DNA of 64,000 bases from Scatophagus argus (lineage: Eukaryota; Chordata; Actinopteri; Scatophagidae): the NCBI RefSeq assembly GCF_020382885.2, contig NC_058502.1:5186001-5250000 (forward strand). Direction: 5' to 3'. Below the pieces are notes generated by a model. The model was not told where the DNA came from, ran no database searches, and saw only the letters and a program-made list of their open reading frames with translations. The position numbers and the translations under genes were made by a program. Position 1 is the stretch's first letter; every line of letters begins with the position of its first letter. Positions 39,145 to 50,403 of the stretch are shown here, in pieces.

Positions 39145-42100
39145 TTAGCGCGACACACAGAGGAGGTCAAAGGTCAACTCCGAGATATCAAAGGCGAGAT
39201 GCTGATGCATGGCGTCGACAAAGACCTCTGGGCCTCCGGGTTGGCCCGTGGTGTGCTGTGTGTGTTTCAGAGCGTCCAGGGCGGCGTAGATGACTCTGGC
39301 TCGCTGCTCTTCTGAGGGCGGGTCAGCCCAGCGATGACTGGGCAGCGAGGGCGTGCGGAGGAGAAAATAGACGGACGACATGTAGACTTTAATGAACTCC
39401 TGTTTTAAGTAGGAAAAGTCTCTCTGCAAACACACAGGGGAGGAAAGAACAGTTTATATACACACCTGACAGTAAGAACAGGATGCTTCCTGTTCAGGGA
39501 CGTGTACACACATTTTAACTTCATGCTAGACAAAAAGCCAGGTTGCTTGTACCGTTAGCATCCTCTACAGGTCTGTACTGGTATTACACACTCAAACTGA
39601 CCTTCTGCGCTCTGCTCATGTTGACCTCTGCATCCAGCCAGGCACACTGAAACAAAACACCAGTTACACTCATCTAAATTCTGCACAACAACTGAGTCTT
39701 AGATGTACAAGAATTTCATCAGGACAAAAAAACTTTCAGCAGGTTGAATTAAAACCAATACTGGTGAAAACGCACTGAATATTATGAGCTGACACAGTCA
39801 TAAATTATAGAATTATAAAAGCTTCCATTATCTTGCTATTCATCCCATTTAAAAGGCAACTGGGGGTAAGTTTGATATTGATGCTCTCGCTACTGACCCT
39901 GAGCGCATCCAGCAAGTCTGGTTGGTCCAAGAGCACAGGGAAGGTAGAAAGTATAGGACTACATATCAAATCTGAAACAGAGAGACATCTTGTTTTAGGT
40001 TATTTAAAAGAGACACTTGGATTGGAGGCAGCGACGGCGTGCGTTACCTGCATTCTGCATGGTAGGTCTGTCCATCAGCAGTGCGTCAGCCAGCAGCTGC
40101 CTGTGTAGAGCCAGCAGGTGGACGCAGCTCAGACAGTGCAGCAGAGTGTCTGGAAGGAGGCTGAGGAGGGAAACAGACTGGTCACTAACGTGTACACTAT
40201 AGCATACAAACATGCATGTACCTGAGCTGAACCATGAATGTCTCGAAACACATCGAGTGGTAAGTTATTGTGAATTCGCACAAGCTCTTCAAGCTCTGTG
40301 GCAGTTTTTTCCTCGCCGATGCTCCCACCTGAGCTGCGTTCTGGAACGGCTGTTGGCTGATTTCAACTTGATGATCAGTTTGGGCTGCCGCCTGGCATGA
40401 AGCATCTGCTGGAAAACACCTGCCGGGGCTGAAAGCACGAGAGAGGCTCTAATTGCTCTTGTTTTATTGAATCCGATTTTAAAATTTAAAAACAACCTGA
40501 AAAGGTTTTCATGTATTGAGCAACTTTCAAGTGTGAAGATTATCGCAGTCCAACAAATCCTGAAAAACTAGTTTTTAATTCTTTTTCCATGTCATTTGTC
40601 ATTTCAAATTAGCCTGTGAAGAAACTTTAAGACTGGACTTGAAGACTGTTAAGCTCTGCTGTGTCTTCTTACATCCTCTAGTGATTGACGCCTCGACAGC
40701 AACATCCTTCTCATAGGGAGTTCCACCATTCACCAGCAGCTCGTAGGTCCTACACACACGTCAGATTAGTGTAGATTAGCTTACTCCATCCCTCTGTTAA
40801 ATACATCAGTGTAACAGTGTGTGCACCATATGAATCCACTTATTTCCATGTGTGTGTGTTATGGTGTGCGTACTTGTTGGGGAGTGGATTGCCAGCCTCA
40901 TCGGTCAGTTTGAGGAAAGCCCAGCCGCAGCTCAGGTCTCCTCTCTCACCTGTAGACTGAACATAAACAAACACAGAAGATCTGAAACAGCTGCTCCCCG
41001 CCTTGGTTCTTGTATGTCCTGTGTGATTCAGTGTGTCTTTTCTACAACGACTTCATCTCATCTTCATCACTATCACGTGTGTTTGTCCTTACATTTCGTA
41101 TAAAGGTGACTCCCAGTTCAAACAGGATCCCGAGGTCAGGTGACGCAGAGTTGCAGCGTAGGAAACAGTCTCCATCTAGCAGGGTGGGGAGGATACCCGA
41201 CATCTGAAGAAAACACACACACACACACACAACAACAACTTACAAGATTAAGTTCAATGCTGAGGTTCTGTTTTGAATGTTCCAGTTGCCAGTACTGTCA
41301 AATCTTAACATCGTATCTCAAAGTTCACATCGCCTGACCAAACATCAGCAAGCATACCCTTGGAGAGAAGCTCCAGGTTTTGGGGCTCTTGGAGTTATAG
41401 GTTGCCCTCACTGTGTGGATGTTACTCAGCACCTGAAACACAAGTACAGCTCGTTTAGAAAAAAAAAAAGTGGAGTGACATACATTTATGCTGTGGCATA
41501 AATGAATAGAAAACGTCTGAGATATAGCATGTGACTGCTGAAAGAGCTGCCCATCCGAAAGGGAAATGTTCCCTAACAATGGGGAAAAACTATGCATACG
41601 AGAGAAACACTCTCACCTGTGTTCCATCAAAGGCACAGAGGCGAATGTGCCTGCTGAGGACCTGAACTCCGACGCCAGGAGTAGGTATCATCCTGCAGCT
41701 CCACAAAGTGAAACAAACACAAGTCCTGACCTGCCGAGCTCGAACCTACGAGGCAGAATGTGCTCATTGGTGACTGGACGCTCTGCAGTGTGTCAAAACT
41801 GAAAAACACATCATCATGCCATCGTGATCACCACACAGAGCGGCTGTCTCACCCTGCCAGTGTCTGCGTCCAGGAACAGGTCACTAAAGGAGAGCTGTGA
41901 TTGGCTGAGCTCAGGCTGAATATGGTGACTCCCTCTGTAAGTTACACCTAGAAAGACACAAACAGTTACTGCATTGCCTGGATTTATAAGTTTAAGATGT
42001 ACTAACAGAGACTGTGGTATAAATACTGAAGGAATCACCCAAATGGTTTCTGTTTCTGCTGCTCCCCACAGGACTGCTGCTCTTTGACTGATGTTTCATA

Positions 42101-45100
42101 CAAATATACAGTAATATTAAATGCAACACGTGGTGGAGAAAATACCAGAAAAACCTGATAGAATTCAGTCCACAAAGAATTCAATCGACAAAAGCCCTGT
42201 TTATTACAAAAGCTGGGATTTTTTGAGTGTGTGTTTGTGCGTGTATGTAATGACCTTCCTCCACCAGCAGTTTACTGAGAGTTGATGGTCTGAATCCTGA
42301 AGGTATAGCCCCCATGGCAGAGAGCACATCTGTTGCATCAATCTGTCCCAAACACACGGTGGAAACCCATAAATACAACATATGTACAATTCACACCTGT
42401 GGATTAATATCTGTTCATAGTAAAATCATGAGTGGCAGCAGTTTGAGAGTTCCGAGATGTTTACCTCAGTCAAGGCCTTTCTGACAGTGCTCCAGTTGGA
42501 ATTAGAGGTCCTGCGGATGAAGAAAAGAGGAAATTAATTTGAACTGACTGATAATTAACGTGCGTCAGTCATGCAGATGAAGAGCTGTCTGTCAGTCCAC
42601 TGACGATGGACCTTTTGACCAAAGCACTCAAACTAGAAGAAGTACAATAAGCAGGTTATGTTGTGGAACCTCTGTTTCTCCCCGCCATCAGTCACTTCTT
42701 CACCATCATGCTCTTCCTCCTCGTCTGACTCCTCCTCCTCATTTTCATCATCATCGTCGTCATTTTCATCATCATCATCATCTTCATCACCGGAGCCAAT
42801 CTGACAGTGAGCAGTTTTACACTGTAGTAAGTTGTTTTTTCATGTCGTCAATCATGTTTTATAATGTAGATGTTTAGTAGGTTTGTGTACCTTCAGGTAG
42901 GTTTTTGGAACCACTCCTCTGTTGCCTTTACTGTCCTGAGCCAACCACCATCCATCTGCAGTCATCCTGATAATCCTCAATACATCCCCCCTCTGAAGAC
43001 AGCACGGAAACAAACAAGTCATGTAGCCTCAAATTATCCATGCATCACTAACAATCACATTTTCCTTAATTAAAATACTATTATACTAATACTGAGTGGG
43101 TAATTCACAAGCTTGTTGGCAATATTCGATTTCATACTGTTTCCCTGTGAGCCTGTAACTTTCTTTGTACCTGCAAAGTGCTGTGGACATTTGATTTGGA
43201 GGGCAATAGCACCCCCCTCTGGTATCAGATAAAATAAAATGCAGCTTTTGAAATGCAAGAAAAAAGGAAAAACTAAAGGAGTCTTCAGTCCGTTTTTCTA
43301 TTTAAGTCAAGTTACTTGGCAACACACTTATTCTTTTTCTCCCTGATTATTTCCCTCAGTTTTCAGTAGAGAAGCTTTGAAAATGTGTGGTAGATAACAT
43401 GAAAAGAGCCCATCTGGGTAGTAGCAGGAAAACAAGGGGAAAGGTCACTCTCAGCTCTGAAAGGTTTAAATTTCCTCCTCATTTAAAGCTCAAAAAACTA
43501 GACCTTTTGTCATTCATATTTCACTCTAACTACTGTGAAAAATGAAGAAAGTGACAGTCTGTCTGCATTTAACACCCGTCTCTGAAACAGGAAGCACTTC
43601 ACCTTCACAGACAGATCTCCCTCCTGCTCTCCTTTGAAATCACTGAGGACTGTGTAGATGCGAGGGCTTGACTGAGAGGGCAGTTTCAAAGCCCGCTTCT
43701 CATCTTCATCATCATCAGCATCGTCACTACTGTCTTCATCGTCATCTTCTTCATCATCATCCTCACTCTCTTCCTTTGAAACATTGCTGTGAATCAAAAC
43801 ATGGTGATGTGAAAACCTAATTTAAAATTTTGGGTTAAATGTCAATCTAATGTATAGGTTCAAATGCACTGGATGTGATGACTAAACGTACATTCAGTTG
43901 TCTTTAGGGAAACTGAGCCAGTGCAGCCAGAAATGTTATACATGTACAACAAAGACAGAGTGTGTACACAATGAAACAACCATAAATGACCCTTTTCGTG
44001 TCTTTGTATCTCTGTGTCTTCAGAGTGAACACACAGGTCACTGACCCTGCAGCAGTACTGGGTCCTGGTGGTGAAAGCTCCAAAGAGAGTGAGTTTAGAC
44101 ACTCTAAGATGTTCTGCAGTCGTCTCTCCTCCTCCTGCTTCCTCTCATCATAGTTCCCCACTGGAGCCAACTCATCAGCCTCAAAAATGAAGCAACAAAT
44201 TATGATCTCATTTAACTAGTTTAAGAGTTTACAGAACAATCAGAAGGCAGTAAATTCAGCCCCATGTACTGGATATTATTGAGCAATCCAGTATTGATCT
44301 ATTAGCAATATCTGACTGTCTGTGAACAGGTTACTTTATCTGTGAGTCAATCAATAATGTGCAACACTGCATCAATTAACGGCTCACTTAGCTGCCAGTG
44401 ATAAAATAATCATTCACAAGTTTAGGGAATGTACAGCACCAACCTTGGTTAGTTTCTTCAGTGTCTTTAGTGACTTTTCTGCCGACGTCTGCAGTGCTTG
44501 ACATCTGTTTGGAATTGGACATTTAGCTTAAAATCAAAGCTCAAAGAATCTCTTGAAGAAGACAACTAAAATCAACTAGATTAAAAAAAGGGATAGGAAT
44601 AAAAGCAGGGTAAAGCCATAACCCTTTCAATACTTCAACCGCTAATATGGATAAGGTTCCTAATCTTAACTGGAGTTACAGTAAGAATAGTTTAGGTGTG
44701 GCTCCGTCAGAGCTGTTTCACCTCTGAAATGCCTCTTCAGTGGGTCCATCCTGTCTCTGCACATCCTTCACCAGACTGTCAACCTGGATTAGTGAGATAA
44801 GTTGACATTGAATACACCGGTGTTGACACCCACCTGCAAGCAAATCTGATTTGCACCTGTACATTTTACAGTGTACACACTTGATGTTTAGTGATATGCT
44901 TCTGTTGAACACGCAGCTCAGACTTGTTCTATATTCTGGATGGCAACTAAACTACAACTCTGAATGTGTTGTGTGAAAAAATGTTCAAGCTCGCCGACGC
45001 TGCAGGACAACATTCACTGAAATCACACATTAAAATCTGGCCTTTGAATGCGTCTCTCCTTCTTCTTGACTGGGCCTTTCATTAAACAAGTCACAAGACC

Positions 45101-45531
45101 TTTCACTCGGTGTATTCGGGGAAAGTCTGCATTCACGTAATTGGCTGTTAAACAAAATGCGCTTATTTTTAGGCAATTCTCAACTTTTACTTTTGTTTGC
45201 GTTACTTGAGTGAAATACACGTATAAGAGGCTAACCCATCTGTAATTAGCTTTTATATTAAAACTGGACATTGACTCTACATACCAAGTAACTATAGCTC
45301 AAGACTTGGATGACTTTACTTGAGAAGTTGTTGGTTAGTGGCACCAGTACAACACCGCTATTCAGTATGTTACTGCATGTCTGACCTCAAAGAGTTTGCT
45401 AAACCGCGGTGGAGTTCAAACATCACCGTGAGAAATACAGAAGCACATGTCAATCTGAGACAAACCCGCTTTCCGATTTCATCCACTTCCTTCTGGACAA
45501 GTTGTAGAGGCCCCTTTCTTTTTGGTGGCAT
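39145..45531 (-). CDS. nphp1: Nephrocystin-1
   Basis: Adaptor protein of the ciliary transition zone and cell junctions. Twenty minus-strand exons join in phase: 45466-45531, 44722-44783, 44444-44504, 44046-44179, 43603-43786, 42891-42992, 42670-42800, 42465-42510, 42255-42342, 41853-41947, 41617-41745, 41358-41432, 41093-41203, 40874-40956, 40673-40749, 40329-40428, 40048-40160, 39898-39971, 39602-39646, 39145-39423, giving 684 residues (human about 730). Domains: N-terminal coiled coil (exons 1-4), acidic stretch, SH3 domain ([19 protein letters not shown], then ADGWWLAQD and GVVPKTYLK), second acidic stretch, then the nephrocystin homology region ([87 protein letters not shown]). Start at [10 protein letters not shown], where homology begins. 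The whole protein is intact; several donors are weak. Head-to-head with the dehydrogenase gene starting at 46352. Confidence 0.97.
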
Positions 45532-46351
45532 TTATACGCTGTTTTCTGGAGCATAATCCATGTGTTAGCAGATCTCCTAGCCACTTAGCTGACGCTACAC
45601 GTCCGCTGGTCACTAGGCAACCGACTCCCTCCTCAGATGTCGACTTGACTGGATTTAATTAATTATCCATAAGAATCTTTTTACTATATATTTGTTATTT
45701 GAAAAAAATATATATATATACAAAATATGTGTTAAGTATATGGTTTTATACGTTTATAATTTTGATTATTTTTACATTAATCCATGGACACCCCGCATTC
45801 TTTCCAGATTTGTTGGCGGTTGGTAATAAGTTACCGCCACCTACTGGACTGGAGGATTGAGGTGTAAAAGTTGAAGGCTTGGACAAATCTAGTAAAGTGT
45901 TTCAACTAAAACTATATTATTTTCTCCTGTCCGCTGGCAGTTTAGCAGCTCTACAGCTCGACATCTGGTCACTGAGCTCTACAAGGTATTGTATAATATT
46001 ATACACAATCAATTATACTACCAGATGTCCAGGGTTGTGTAAGTGCCGTCGCGATGACCTACAGAGGGCGTACTGTTTGTTGTGAAACATGCTACCTTCA
46101 CGGTCACCTCGTTAATTTCATATTTTTATTTTATTAAATCGAAATTCTAATTTTATAAGAAGATTTTCACAACTAGTATAGACCAAAGCGATAAACACTG
46201 CTCAGATGTCTTCTAAAAGTCACTTGTCCACAAAGTCTATCTCTATATGTCACCAAGCAAGAATGAATTTACGACGATTCGCGTGTGCTTTAAGGCAGCA
46301 AACGTCACCTTTCACTCTTCACCTCCAGTGTTATGCCATATGTTAACTGTC
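45532..46351. promoter_or_regulatory. Head-to-head promoter interval of nphp1 and the SDR gene
   Basis: 820 bp separate the two divergent start codons, so both leaders and promoters must lie here. The centre (45680-45780) is extremely A/T-rich with a short TATATATA run; the nphp1 side is moderately G/C-rich. A CTCF-like motif lies at 45834-45847. No canonical TATA box at a convincing distance was found. Confidence 0.6.
45834..45847 (-). promoter_or_regulatory. CTCF-like core motif
   Basis: Minus strand CCAGTAGGTGGCGG fits the 14-base CTCF core CCASYAGRKGGCRS at every position. A weaker version (CCTACAGAGGGCGT, two core mismatches) lies near 46056. Occupancy cannot be judged from sequence. 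Confidence 0.5.
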
Positions 46352-47583
46352 ATGGCTGCTTCCATCGCATTGATTCAGGGGGCCAGCAGAGGACTGGGAC
46401 TTGAATTCTGCAAACACATTTTGAAAAACAAAACCCCCGCAGCCGTTATAGCGACATGCCGAAACCCGGACGGAGCGGCCGAGCTGCGAGACCTGGCCGG
46501 CCAAAACCCGGGCAGACTGACGGTGCTCAGACTGGACGTGAACCAAGAGGAGGACATTCGTGCAGCTGCGGATCGAGTCAAGGAGAGCTTCGGTCGGCTG
46601 GATCTGATCGTCAACTCCTCAGCGATGCTTCACCCCTCCGGAAAAGGAGAGACTAGCCTGAGAGATGTTTCTGCTCAGGTAAAGCATTAGGCCAATATCA
46701 GCTACTCTCTCAATAATAAACTGCTGCCATCTAAAGTTTATTACTTTATTTCCGCCTATTATTCCATTTTTGTTCACACTCATGCACCCATTCATTTGTC
46801 TCCTGGAACTCCATCAGACACCCTTGTTTGACTTGCTTTGCTTTTCAGGGCATCATCTCCACCTTGATGACCAACACAGTAGGTCCTCTGGTGATGGCCA
46901 AGTACTTTGCTCCCCTGCTTCAGAAGGGCGGAGGAGGTTTCGGTCAGCAGCCTGCAGAGAAAGCCAAGCAGCACAGCGGCATCATCGTCAACATCACAGC
47001 CAAAGTGGGATCTATTGGAGACAATGGTAGGTGTTGTGTTTTTTGAGAACTGTGCACATGTCATGTGGACTACACCACCGGGGGGGCAAAGCAAGTTGAG
47101 GGAATTCATAATGTATGCTAATGCAGATGATTTGTGTGTGTTCCTCCATGCTTTCCTCCCTCCCCTACGCCCCCAACCTCTAAGGTCTTGGTGGTTGGTA
47201 CAGCTACAGAATGTCAAAAGCAGCTCTCAACATGGCTACAAGGAACCTGTCTATAGAGCTGGGTCGCAGTCGACCGAAGGTAGGCTTGAGTGTCAACATA
47301 AAATGCCATAAATATAAATCTTCCACATGCTTACAAAGCCATGGCCGCAGTCTCTACAGAAATTTGATGGACTTGTTGCCGATTTTCCCAGGTGGTGTGT
47401 GTGTCCTTACATCCAGGAACAGTCAACACAGACCTCTCTCGACCATATCACAGAAATGTGCCGAAAGACAAGCTGTTCGATACCGAACGCTCTGTGAACT
47501 ATCTGATGAGCATCGTAGACACACTGAGTATGGAAAAGACTGGCAAGGCGTACAGCTGGGACGGGACTGAACTCCCTTGGTAG
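46352..47583 (+). CDS. C-factor-like short-chain dehydrogenase/reductase
   Basis: A classical SDR of 263 residues; family members use NAD(P)H to reduce or oxidise carbonyl or alcohol substrates, but this protein's substrate is unknown. Exons 46352-46678, 46849-47026, 47185-47279, 47392-47583 join in phase. Motifs: cofactor loop GASRGLG at residues 10-16, an Arg after the second strand (ATCRNP) hinting at NADP(H), IVNSSAM in place of the usual NNAG, catalytic Ser within NITAKVGS, and the YRMSK active site (YxxxK) followed by AALNMATRNLS; then HPGTVNTDLS, which closes the pocket. It resembles fish proteins annotated as C-factor or C-signal (CsgA-like). The ATG at 46352 gives MAASIALIQGASRG; an in-frame ATG four codons upstream (46340) is possible. 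It shares its promoter interval with nphp1. Confidence 0.9.
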
Positions 47584-47858
47584 AATCGACTAAGAGAGCC
47601 ATGATTTTGCTGTATGCTGAAATGTCATCAGATAGGAAATGCAGGATGTTCCCGTTGGAGTCACAGGAAAAACTAACCCACTACCTCACAACCAGCCAAA
47701 GTGCTTAAATCACACTTACCACTTGATCAGTAATCTAACGGTCAATTGGAGCATACCAAGGGCTCATTTTGGTGGTAGAAATAACGCATTACCATAATGT
47801 AGTTACCATACTAATGGGGAGGGTGTTTTGCTATGTCAGTCAACCAAATGGTTTATGA

Positions 47859-48215
47859 AGAAATAGTTTGACATTTTGGGAAAAAAATTAAATGATTATG
47901 CTATGAATGCTACACTCATATTTGTACATTCAATATGAAGCTATAAACAGGAAACAGTAAGCTTCATTTAGGAATAAAGACTGGAAACAGGGGAAAATGC
48001 TGGCCTGGTACTAAAATCAAAGGCAAATAAATCTGCCTGCTAGCACCACTTAAGCTCACAAATAAAGCTCATTAACTTAATGTGTACAAAAATCCAAATG
48101 TAAAAATGTCAAGTTATAGGGTTTTATGTGCAGGAAGCTGATTCCCCTCATTTCATTTCTCTCAACAAGAAAACAAATAAAAGAATATATCCCAAAATAT
48201 TGAACTATTCCTTTA
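47859..48215 (+). mobile_element. Teleost MITE-like element with terminal inverted repeats
   Basis: The best copy of the family here, about 357 bp. The left end GAAATAGTTTGACATTTTGG and right end CCCAAAATATTGAACTATTC (plus CTTTAA) are imperfect inverted repeats. The body contains ATATGAAGCT, AAAGACTGGAAACAGGGGAA, TGCTAGCACCACTTAAGCTC and TGTACAAAAATCC in the order seen in a very common fish repeat. It has no coding capacity and lies in the presumed 3' UTR of the SDR gene. Confidence 0.8.
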
Positions 48216-48253
48216 AGTGTGATGCCTGAAAACAGAAACTCCTTGATGTTTTT

Positions 48254-48259
48254 AATAAA
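48254..48259 (+). promoter_or_regulatory. Candidate poly(A) signal of the SDR gene
   Basis: AATAAA about 670 nt past the stop codon, just downstream of the MITE. Closer AATAAA-like strings exist inside the MITE, so the true end is uncertain. Confidence 0.4.
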
Positions 48260-49739
48260 CTATTGTTGAATGAAAACCAGTTTTTGTCATGACATTCGGC
48301 AGATGTATTACATATCACCATATTAAAACATTATGATGTGACTTCACTGAAAGATTATAGACAATCATTAAATCATTTCCCAAGACTAAAACTGACCATA
48401 TGGGCAACGTATATTCCTGTTTATGCACTTAAAGCATAGTGGACTATGACTAATTGTCTGTTGGGGAATGACTGAGCTCAATCCTGTTAAGGGATTTTTA
48501 TACAGCATTGACCTAATTCTTACAAAATCTGGGCTACCAGGTTTATTTATTAGACTGTTCTTGCAGCCATAAGATGCAAAAAATTTAAATGATGTTCCTA
48601 ATTTCATAAATTTGTCCGACTTTAACTCTACTTCAAGAAACCAGAAAATCCTCACATTTTCCTTCAATCGTTCAGTGACCAGAAGTGGCTCTTTGTGCAA
48701 TACAGTTATTTACTTTTTTAACCAGAAGATGGCAGCATTGTAAGAGTGCAGAATCCTCCAAAGTGTCCACAGTCGCTGTGTTTATGGCTTTAGTGACAAC
48801 ATGGTGTCTGGTTATCTGTTGAGGTATAAGGGTCTTCATTACAGTATGTTTCCAGTAATTAATGGTGTTCAATCCACCAATGATCGTAATACCTTAAAAT
48901 AGAATAATATTTCCTTACTGGTGGAGATAACATCTATGGTGAGGATGTTCCATAAATAGTTATGGTGAATTAAACACTGTGGTACTTCCTGTAGTGGTAT
49001 TTCTCAGGGTGTTACTTCACTGTCATATCAAGTACAATTATGTCTGTGGTACTCAGTTATGACCGTTTAACAATCATATGATTATGTTTGATTTTTAAAG
49101 GGACACATTACATAACTGCATTACAGTTTGCACATTGACAAGAGTCTTTAAAAGTCCTTCCTTATCTCATTTTTATGAATCAGTTGATAGTAATATGAGT
49201 TTAGCTTTTATGCATATAAAGCATCTGGGGCATTAGATACCTATACAGCATTTCAAAACTGTGACTTATATCAGCATTTAATTGCCAAGAAAGACAAAAA
49301 GAAATGTCTTGAAGTCTTTTTGGTTCTAGCGATTGCTTTCCTTTATCAATCTCACATTGTTGCTTGGCCTTTGTACCATGACTGAACTGTGCTCACTATC
49401 TAATGTTCTGTTTGCTATCAGGTTTTCCTTGAATATCTTGGATCTCTTTTAAAATAAATCTTAATCTTAATGTTACCACACTTGCACAAATAAAGGATTG
49501 TTTCTTTACTTTCACCTCATTTCATTTTAATTTCTTTTCACGTTTTTTTGTGGTAAAGACCTCTAAAGGGAGACCTGGTCCCTCTTATACACAAACCAGT
49601 TAAAACAATTTAAAATGCTCTGCAGGATAACAAAACCCTTATCACGCAACTCTTACATAGCAGGCTGTGTTTTCGCACGCAACTACTGTGTTAACTACAG
49701 TTCATTTGTTTAACTGGCATATTGACTGGCAGCAGCATC
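48260..49739. other. Interval upstream of pank1
   Basis: A/T-rich sequence with no supported exon, RNA gene or clear repeat on either strand. Confidence 0.55.
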
Positions 49740-50039
49740 ACGAGTGGACAGGACTGCGGGGCGTTTGACAGCGACTTTTATAAATAAAGCGCCCACAGCT
49801 GTGCGGACTGGTAGGCCTTGTGAGTGTGCGTCTGTTCAGACTTTGTTTAATATTCCACTGAGGAGCAGCCGGCGGTTCATTGTTGTGAGCCACAAAGGGA
49901 CGCGTCCTTTCTTCAATCTCTCACGTTTAAGTGTTACATTACAGTGTAATTTTACTGCAGAGAGGAGAGAAAACCGGTCGGAGGAGGTGAACGGGTTCGG
50001 GCCTCGCCTGGAAGAGCTGGTGTGACGTAGCCGCCCACC

Positions 50040-50075
<36 letters not shown>

Positions 50076-50403
50076 GGCCACCGCTGCTGCTGCGCCTGCC
50101 AGAATCTCAATGGGGGGAAATGACCGCGAGTGACCTTAAAGGAAACACTGTGTTTTACAGACTGCTCGTATTTTCATTTTATACGACATTAAAGATTTTT
50201 TAACATCAACACTGAGCTTGACATTTTTGGGTAAAATACCTTTAATTACAGAAAAGGATAAAGTCTAACGTTAGCTTTTCGGGCGACTGTCTCACTAGCT
50301 AACATTAGCTAGCTGAGCTAAAGTAAGTTAGCCGGGCTTTCTCATTTTTTCTCTCTCCCGTAGATGCTAAGCTAAGCTAGGCTAGGCTAAGCTAGCTGCT
50401 GCC
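49740..50403 (+). promoter_or_regulatory. CpG-rich promoter and 5' leader of the pank1 alpha form
   Basis: CpG density rises sharply relative to flanks (GGCGTTTGACAGCG, CCGGCGGTTCATTG, GGTTCGGGCCTCGCC), with TGACGTAG, a CRE-like site, near 50023. A (CA)17 repeat at 50041-50074 splits the island. The leader just before the ATG is a GCTAA/GCTAGG-type simple repeat and contains a four-codon upstream ORF. Confidence 0.6.
50364..50375 (+). promoter_or_regulatory. Minimal upstream ORF (Met-Leu-Ser-stop)
   Basis: ATG CTA AGC TAA lies 40 nt before the pank1 alpha start codon. It is preceded by a pyrimidine tract ending CCGTAG, which would also serve as a splice acceptor for a 5' UTR intron. If transcribed, it could lower translation of the alpha form. 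Confidence 0.45.

Noticed and set aside
48727-48750. GGCAGCATTGTAAGAGTGC, resembling miR-103/107
   Set aside because: Only 11 bases match the mature sequence, the downstream half differs, no pairing arm is present, and it is outside the expected pank1 intron.
49744-50025. 93-codon frame upstream of pank1
   Set aside because: Open because of high G/C in the promoter island; no similarity to PANK1 and no splice junction into exon 2 phase.
45532-50403. Search for mtln (mitoregulin), the mammalian neighbour of NPHP1
   Set aside because: No short frame resembling the single-helix micropeptide was recognised here or in 31-39 kb; it may lie elsewhere in this genome.
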